A DNA stretch of 64,000 bases from Tetranychus cinnabarinus (Eukaryota; Arthropoda; Arachnida; Trombidiformes; Tetranychidae). Each line of letters starts with the position of its first letter. Position 1 is the first letter of the stretch. Below, in pieces: positions 61,963 to 64,000 of the stretch. The notes beneath the pieces were generated by a model. That model made no database searches, was not told where the DNA came from, and worked only from the letters and a program-made list of their open reading frames with translations. The stretch lies in assembly GCA_022266195.1 (NCBI GenBank), contig WHVY01000003.1, forward strand, positions 8,742,001 through 8,806,000. The letters are read 5' to 3'. The translations under genes and the position numbers were made by a program.

Positions 61963-63538
61963 TTATGCATTTGAAAAGGAGTGATAACTTTTCTGTGTTA
62001 TTATTGAAATGTCCATGTTAGTGTCACAAGTTGAACTTGCATGATTATCATGGTGACTCAATAAGAGTTTATCATTGGTTGAAGGTGATGAGTTTGACCT
62101 GAAAGTGTCACAATAGGGTTGACTGTTTGATGAGCAATTGGCTGAATTTTGTTTTCCATGGGAATTATTGGTATTCACTTTGATGATGCCATTTGATTGG
62201 AAGCTTCTTCCATCATCACGCATCTTTTGGTCACTCTGGACTGTTGTCTGGTCAAGTTGCTGTTTTACCTCTTTTTCTTTGTTATCACAATTATTTTCAT
62301 GTTTATACAGATTTGTTTGCTTCTCATCAAATGGATGCTCATTTCCATTATCCAGGGTAATATCATTATCAATAGGATCACTAATCATCATCATCATCAT
62401 CATTCTTGTAATGCCCTTTTCAGTAGAGATTTTATCAGCTGGTAACTTGGATAAATCACAGGCAGAAGTAGTTGGATTAGAGGATTGTTTCTGATAAACA
62501 TCAACAACTTTACCATTCTCATTTTCAGTCTCATTATTTTTATCGTTTGGTGAAGCACAAGGTTTACTGGTAATAGAAGATGATGATGAAGGTGAATCTG
62601 TTGTTGTTGTTTCAGATGAAGATGATGATGGTGAAGTAACAAGGCCAGTGATAACATCAAGAGGTAATTCAATGTCCACTTGAACAATTCTCTGGGAAAC
62701 CAAATTATTCGAACTGTCAAGTTCAGTGTTTTCACTGGCTGGTAAAATGTAACCTGAACGTTTACAGGTTAAATCAAGGTCGACATAAGTTGGTAAAAGA
62801 GAGGTTGATGAAGATGGAAAAGAGGATGATTTTGTTGGTGAAAATGGGAATCCAGAAGAAGATGATGATGATGGCAATGGTGAGGATAAGGAGGCTATAT
62901 TTTGCCTCTTGAAACGATCCTTTTCTCTTTTCCAGTAACCACTTTTTTTCCTGCTAATATTCATCCAGTCTTGTGAAGCTGCCTCTGTGGAGACCAAGGC
63001 ATGTTCATCCAAACATGCAGCCGTACTTGCAGTTACCTCTACGGTTGAAGTAACCCTTGTAGTTGTGGGTGTCGACGATGGTAAACCAGTTTGAATCGAA
63101 GTTTCATTTGTCTCTATTTCATCCAGATTTTGATAATTTCGATAGGAGCTTCGATAAGAATCTTCAATTGGAACACAGATGGGTTCATCTGAACAGTCAT
63201 GTTTTGATGAGTCATGTTTATCCAAATATTTATTGACATTGATCAACTTGCCTGCATCATCAGTTACATTGTAGTTGCCATAACCTTGACTTGAAGAGTT
63301 GACATTCAAACCTGACTGTGTAACCACATTGGCCTCACTTGAGGTTGCCATTGGTAGGGAAGGAAAGGAACACTTGAGTGAACCAAACAATGGCAAGTCA
63401 CTTTGCAGTCCAAGATGCTTACGTACTGTGCATAAAGTGGCTCCTAATCGTTTATGCTTTGACCTAAGAGCCTTGCACCTTTTCCCATCACTGTGATCAT
63501 GATCACGCCAGGTTACAAGTTTAACGGATAAAAATTTT
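61963..63538 (-). CDS. Terminal coding exon of an unrecognised Ser/Thr-rich protein (upstream exons outside window)
   Basis: A 525-codon frame runs from a strong acceptor (a CTTTTTTTTCTCG tract ending GATACAG at 63539) to TAA at 61963. It enters in phase 2. A second possible acceptor, GATCACAG, near 63500 keeps the same frame. There is no in-frame ATG near the start, and the frame reads through bases before any Met, so it is not a first exon. The first about 50 residues are basic (CKALRSKHKRLG, TVRKHLGLQ). The rest is low complexity: Ser runs, an Asp/Asn-rich end, a basic KREKDRFKRQ patch and a Met run encoded by an ATG repeat. No membrane helix or known domain is seen. Probably a disordered cytoplasmic or nuclear C-terminus. 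Confidence 0.72.
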
Positions 63539-64000
63539 CTGTATCAAAACGAGAAAAAAAAGTTGAATTTTGCTCTTTCTATCGAACTTTTTTCCCTTCT
63601 TTTCATTTCAAAACTTTTTTCTCTTTTTCTTTACAAAATTTTTAATGGTACAAGTAGAAAAAATGATAATAATGTTGTTTAACCTAATGATGTATATTTA
63701 CCATTATAATCTGGTTCAATGGAATTGAATTCTTAAATTGTTCACAGCATTAACATTGTTCCCTGTTACTTTTATCATTGAACAGTTTTCCATTCTTTAC
63801 ACACTTTCTTACACACAGATATATTCCGTGACTGATTACAACTGATTATTGTTAATGTTTTACCAATGGATAATGGCATTTACTACAATTGAGTAAATAA
63901 CTCATTAACAGGTTCATTTAATTAAGTTTGCCAGCAGAAAAGAATTGAAAAGTAAAGTGGAAAACAGTTTAAAAATGGTAAAAATAAGAAATCAAGTTAA
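63539..64000 (-). other. Intron of the Ser-rich gene, running off the right edge
   Basis: AT-rich sequence upstream of the acceptor at 63539. No coding exon was recognised. Confidence 0.5.

Noticed and set aside
62138..62735. Frames on both strands overlapping the Ser-rich terminal exon
   Set aside because: They are shadows of the long minus-strand exon at 61963-63538, and their repeats reflect ATG/CAT runs.

Overview
This 64-kb window is eukaryotic nuclear DNA. It is AT-rich, its genes are split by GT-AG introns with pyrimidine-rich acceptors, and much of it is intronic or intergenic. A chemosensory-type ionotropic receptor without an N-terminal ATD points to a protostome, most likely an arthropod. 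A mite or other chelicerate is possible, but the sequence does not prove it.

Layout. All recognised large genes are on the minus strand, so each reads from high to low coordinates. (1) 1-534: the 5' end of an unrecognised acidic, Ser-rich protein that runs off the left edge. (2) 825-2159: a single-exon ionotropic-receptor-like channel. (3) 3814-6340: a complete four-exon long-chain acyl-CoA synthetase of the ACSL3/4 type (718 aa). (4) 6341-13265: about 7 kb with no firm gene. (5) 13266-61191: one very large adhesion G-protein-coupled receptor. I assembled it from ten exons whose phases all agree, giving a 3183-nt CDS and 1060 aa. It has a signal peptide, Ser/Thr-rich stalk, hormone-receptor (HRM) domain, GAIN region, GPS and seven membrane helices. 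Its 7TM core looks most like the ADGRB/BAI group. (6) 61963-63538: the last coding exon of another unrecognised Ser-rich protein whose upstream exons lie beyond the right edge.

The receptor's introns make up most of the window, and the longest is 19.3 kb. They hold a nested, opposite-strand gene for a 50-aa secreted peptide with its own TATA box, initiator-like site and poly(A) signals (14.6-14.9 kb). They also hold two adjacent fold-back (MITE-like) elements with TA duplications (39.65-40.96 kb) plus a decayed third, a fragment of 28S rRNA between 60-bp direct repeats (26.8-27.1 kb), the 5' part of a Met-tRNA (23.5 kb), and a broken transposase N-terminus with its own intron (49.4-49.9 kb).

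The most unusual biology is in the receptor. Its GPS keeps all four cysteines and a Trp but has lost the His-Leu/Thr self-cleavage triad. Its second intracellular loop carries about 130 residues of low-complexity sequence. One of its introns uses a GC donor. The nested secreted-peptide gene is the best candidate for an undescribed gene. The neighbouring genes show no operon-like or pathway relationship to one another.
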